This document shows positions 61,873-64,000 of a stretch of DNA of 64,000 bases, in pieces (within the stretch, counting starts at the first letter, position 1; every line of letters starts with the position of its first letter). The DNA is taken from contig NZ_JACJSG010000007.1 in NCBI RefSeq assembly GCF_014697625.1, positions 124,001 to 188,000 on the forward strand, in the 5' to 3' direction. Source of the DNA: Anabaena azotica FACHB-119 (GTDB lineage: Bacteria > Cyanobacteriota > Cyanobacteriia > Cyanobacteriales > Nostocaceae). The notes below the pieces were generated by a model, which was not told the DNA's origin, ran no database searches, and saw only the letters and a program-made list of their open reading frames with translations. Made by a program: the position numbers and the translations under genes.

Positions 61873-63624
61873 TTACTCGCCCTTATTCCGCTTAAAATTC
61901 TTATCCAAAGAGACGCTACCAATACCTTGGAGAATACCACGACCAATCAAACCTAAACCTCTACCAACTATTTGTGTCAGCACAAAAACAATACCACTGC
62001 CCATAATAGATAATAGGGATTGTAAACGCGGAGCGATCGCATCTCTAAATTCCAACCCCAATGTTACCGCTAAAGGTAATCCAGATAGTTGTGCTAATTC
62101 CTCATTGCGGGGAGCGTAAATGGAAATTTGTGCAATACCACGGGGTGCAAACACAAATAGTTCGTAGCGGCTTTCAAAAATCGCCTTAGCTTCGTTGACG
62201 TAATTATTTAACCGATATTTCCAAGATAAATCATTTCTAAAACGCTCCAGTTCCCTTGTAGACATTAAGGTTTTTACATAAAAGTCTTGCTTAATTTCTT
62301 CCACATCTGCTAAATAATTTAGCAGTGGTTGCATCACACCATTTGCCACCTGAATTAATAAATTTTCTAGTAAAATTTCCGCGTGAAAGTTAGCATCAGA
62401 ACTACCTGCTGGGTAAGATGTATGCTCTACTTTTAAATCTGTTTGAAATAGCAAATAAGAAAACAACTCTAAGACTAAAGGTATTTTATTCAAGATTGCT
62501 GTTTGAACAACTTCGGCATTCTGTAATAATACAGTCACAATTTCCAGGTTACGTTTGCCTACTTGCACCCTGGAAAACTTACCAAAAAAATCTGTAATTA
62601 CTGCTTGCCATAAATCAGATAGAATTACAGGTTGTAAATCTGGTAATTGATTGCTGGTGATTTGGGCATTACGTAAAGCATCAAGTTGTTGGGCTAGTTT
62701 TTGCAGAATTAGATATATTAATTCTCGTTTCCTGTCTTCACGTAAGATATCAATTTCCAAGACAGAAGATGAAACGTTTTTTAAAGGAAATTGCAGTTTA
62801 TTAATACAAGAGGCAAATAAATTAGATTGTAAAGCTCTGGGACTCAGAAGTGGCGGCGATGTTAATGTCCGTGAATCGGAAATGGTCAGAGTAGGAGTTG
62901 GTGGGGGTACTATAGGCTGAGGTTGGGAAACTGGGGGAGTTAATGGTTGCTGTTTTTCCTGGGGTAAAATTAGTAACTGATTTAGTAACCAACGACTGGC
63001 TAAAAGTTCTCGCCGCCTCCCAACAAGAACAGCTCGTTCTAATATAGGTAAGCCAGGAATTTCTAGCTGTGCTGTAACTTGTTGCAAAGCAGCATCAATG
63101 TAACTCATCCCCGATGTATGTAAATTTTGCCGCCATTTTGCCAAGGGGAGACGAGGCGCAGGTGCAACTACCGGAGGATTTTCTCTACTTACCCTTTCAC
63201 CCAACCAATAGGAATTACCAGCCGCAACTGCTTCGATAACTGTGACTAATTCAGCAATGGGTGTACCTTTAACGCAGTAACCTTTAACACCAGCAGCCCT
63301 GGCTGCCATCAGTATTCCCGCATCAGAAACCGCACTGAGGAGCAAAATTGGTAGTGTGGGGTATGTAGCTTTTAATTGCTGACACAGTTGTAAACCTTGC
63401 TGCTGACTATCAGTTGAGCGACTATTCCCTAATTCTAAAATTACCAAGTCCACTTGATGGGGGTCAATTTGGGCAAGCTGGGCAAGTATCTCTAATGCTG
63501 CTGTGTCTGTTCCGGCTTCTGACACCACTTGTAAGTTAGGTATGGCTTCCAACGCTACCCTTAGTCCAAGGCGGAAAATGGGGTCTTGGTCGATTAATAA
63601 TAATTGTAAGGGGCGATCGCTCAT
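61873..63624 (-). CDS. Pseudo-receiver domain fused to DUF3685 (Ycf55-like)
   Basis: 583 residues from ATG at 63624. Residues 1-130 look like a response-regulator receiver: LLLIDQDPIFRLGL (acidic pair), VDLVILELGNS, LPILLLSAVSD, GYCVKGTP (Lys). The phospho-acceptor Asp of 'LVILDL' is Glu here, so it cannot be phosphorylated normally. Residues about 160-583 match DUF3685/Ycf55, a cyanobacterial and algal plastid domain of unknown function (KWRQNLHTSGMSYIDAALQQ; PAGSSDANFHAEILLENLLI). No output HTH. Probably a constitutive or non-phospho signalling protein. Confidence 0.82.
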   Translation of the reverse strand: MSDRPLQLLLIDQDPIFRLGLRVALEAIPNLQVVSEAGTDTAALEILAQLAQIDPHQVDLVILELGNSRSTDSQQQGLQLCQQLKATYPTLPILLLSAVSDAGILMAARAAGVKGYCVKGTPIAELVTVIEAVAAGNSYWLGERVSRENPPVVAPAPRLPLAKWRQNLHTSGMSYIDAALQQVTAQLEIPGLPILERAVLVGRRRELLASRWLLNQLLILPQEKQQPLTPPVSQPQPIVPPPTPTLTISDSRTLTSPPLLSPRALQSNLFASCINKLQFPLKNVSSSVLEIDILREDRKRELIYLILQKLAQQLDALRNAQITSNQLPDLQPVILSDLWQAVITDFFGKFSRVQVGKRNLEIVTVLLQNAEVVQTAILNKIPLVLELFSYLLFQTDLKVEHTSYPAGSSDANFHAEILLENLLIQVANGVMQPLLNYLADVEEIKQDFYVKTLMSTRELERFRNDLSWKYRLNNYVNEAKAIFESRYELFVFAPRGIAQISIYAPRNEELAQLSGLPLAVTLGLEFRDAIAPRLQSLLSIMGSGIVFVLTQIVGRGLGLIGRGILQGIGSVSLDKNFKRNKGE

Positions 63625-63642
63625 ACTCTGCTCAAGCAACTG

Positions 63643-63690
63643 TTGACTGTTGACTGTTGACTGTTGACTTTTGACTAATGACCAATACCC
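63643..63690. repeat. Tandem heptamer array (tgttgac)
   Basis: Four 'ctgttga' units and two 'tttgact/ctaatga' units upstream of the DUF3685 gene. Confidence 0.85.
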
Positions 63691-63761
63691 ATTGTCACCT
63701 GTTTTCGTACACCGAGAAATGAAAGATAATGTCCATAAGTGACAATTATTTATGTGATTAA

Positions 63762-64000
63762 ATGAACCTCAGTATCCGGCATTGGTTGACAGAGCGACAA
63801 ATTGAAATCAACCATATCAAAACATTTACCTCTGGGCAATTGGCAGGTATTGCCTATCGTATTGTTCAGGATATGGAATTTAAAAGCCTGATGCCGTTGG
63901 ATATTTGTACCTTAGCAGAAGTATTGCAATTAACATTAGATACTGTTGAGCAAGAAATTTCTCTGTTGGCTTTAATCACTGAAAATCTTCTGTGCAGTCT
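63762..64000 (+). CDS. N-terminal part of an unknown protein (cut by window end)
   Basis: Open from the ATG at 63762 to the right edge: MNLSIRHWLTERQIEINHIK then FTSGQLAGIAYRIVQDMEFK, ending ITENLLCSL. Helical. The family was not recognised. Divergent from the DUF3685 gene with an array-containing gap between. Confidence 0.65.
   Translation, partial: MNLSIRHWLTERQIEINHIKTFTSGQLAGIAYRIVQDMEFKSLMPLDICTLAEVLQLTLDTVEQEISLLALITENLLCS

Overview
The window comes from a filamentous heterocyst-type cyanobacterium of the Nostoc/Anabaena group. Evidence is the very frequent GCGATCGC (HIP1) octamer, abundant short tandem heptamer/octamer repeats between genes, photosystem II genes psbN and psbH, a one-gene NADPH-thioredoxin reductase/thioredoxin fusion, a nucA/nuiA nuclease-inhibitor pair, a GTG-anticodon tRNA-His, and Ycf55-like and pentapeptide-repeat proteins. 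No tools were run; every name rests on motifs read by eye.

Layout. 1-6100: tail of a membrane protein, an Mrr-type nuclease domain fused to a ParA-type ATPase, an IS200/IS605-like remnant, an alpha/beta hydrolase, a PlsC-like acyltransferase and a long cyanobacterial hypothetical. 6300-18400: mostly housekeeping: GH38 mannosidase, psbN/psbH, tatA-pth, rpsU, cobA-sirB (siroheme), tRNA-His, a class A penicillin-binding protein, folK and a NUDIX hydrolase. 18700-27300 is accessory: an orphan toxin-type deaminase with two unknown partners, then nnrD/E, then an AAA ATPase + DUF4435 pair that looks like a PARIS-type defence system, then convergent nucA and nuiA and two gene remnants. 27500-30000: a small duplicated-domain protein, a histidine phosphatase and a ROK glucokinase. 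30236-34910: a metallophosphoesterase-NACHT-LRR protein with a small membrane protein upstream, an NLR-like probable defence locus. 35000-41300: two transporter permeases, NTRC, a Ser/Thr kinase with pentapeptide repeats and a broken integrase. 41580-44750: an unusual CCA-encoding tRNA(CAT), then kptA, a YdeI-like gene and a slipin. 45400-48050: an IS607 element whose tnpB is cut and joined to a second, IS605-type tnpB. 49300-52240: DUF362, DUF1802 and an aldo/keto reductase. 52540-61830: an island holding a giant DUF4157 (eCIS-type) polymorphic toxin followed by a run of likely immunity genes. 61870-64000: a pseudo-receiver/DUF3685 protein and the start of an unknown gene.

The most notable signals are three. 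(1) The DUF4157 toxin would be one protein of about 1,836 residues, but an exact 8-bp tandem duplication (GTAGTAAT twice, 54103-54118) shifts the frame; removing one copy restores a single open frame. A second gene in the same island (DUF1877, 59499-60004) is broken by one missing G in a G run. (2) The MPE-NACHT-LRR protein has all phosphoesterase metal motifs, both Walker motifs and fifteen 22-residue LRRs, some encoded by nearly identical 66-bp DNA units. (3) The island is bounded by a 28-bp imperfect direct repeat (52542-52569 and 61804-61831).

Repeats shape the region. At least three small inverted-repeat element families occur in two or more copies, one having cut an integrase gene. Heptamer arrays abut or supply the stop codons of several genes and have entered the mannosidase frame.
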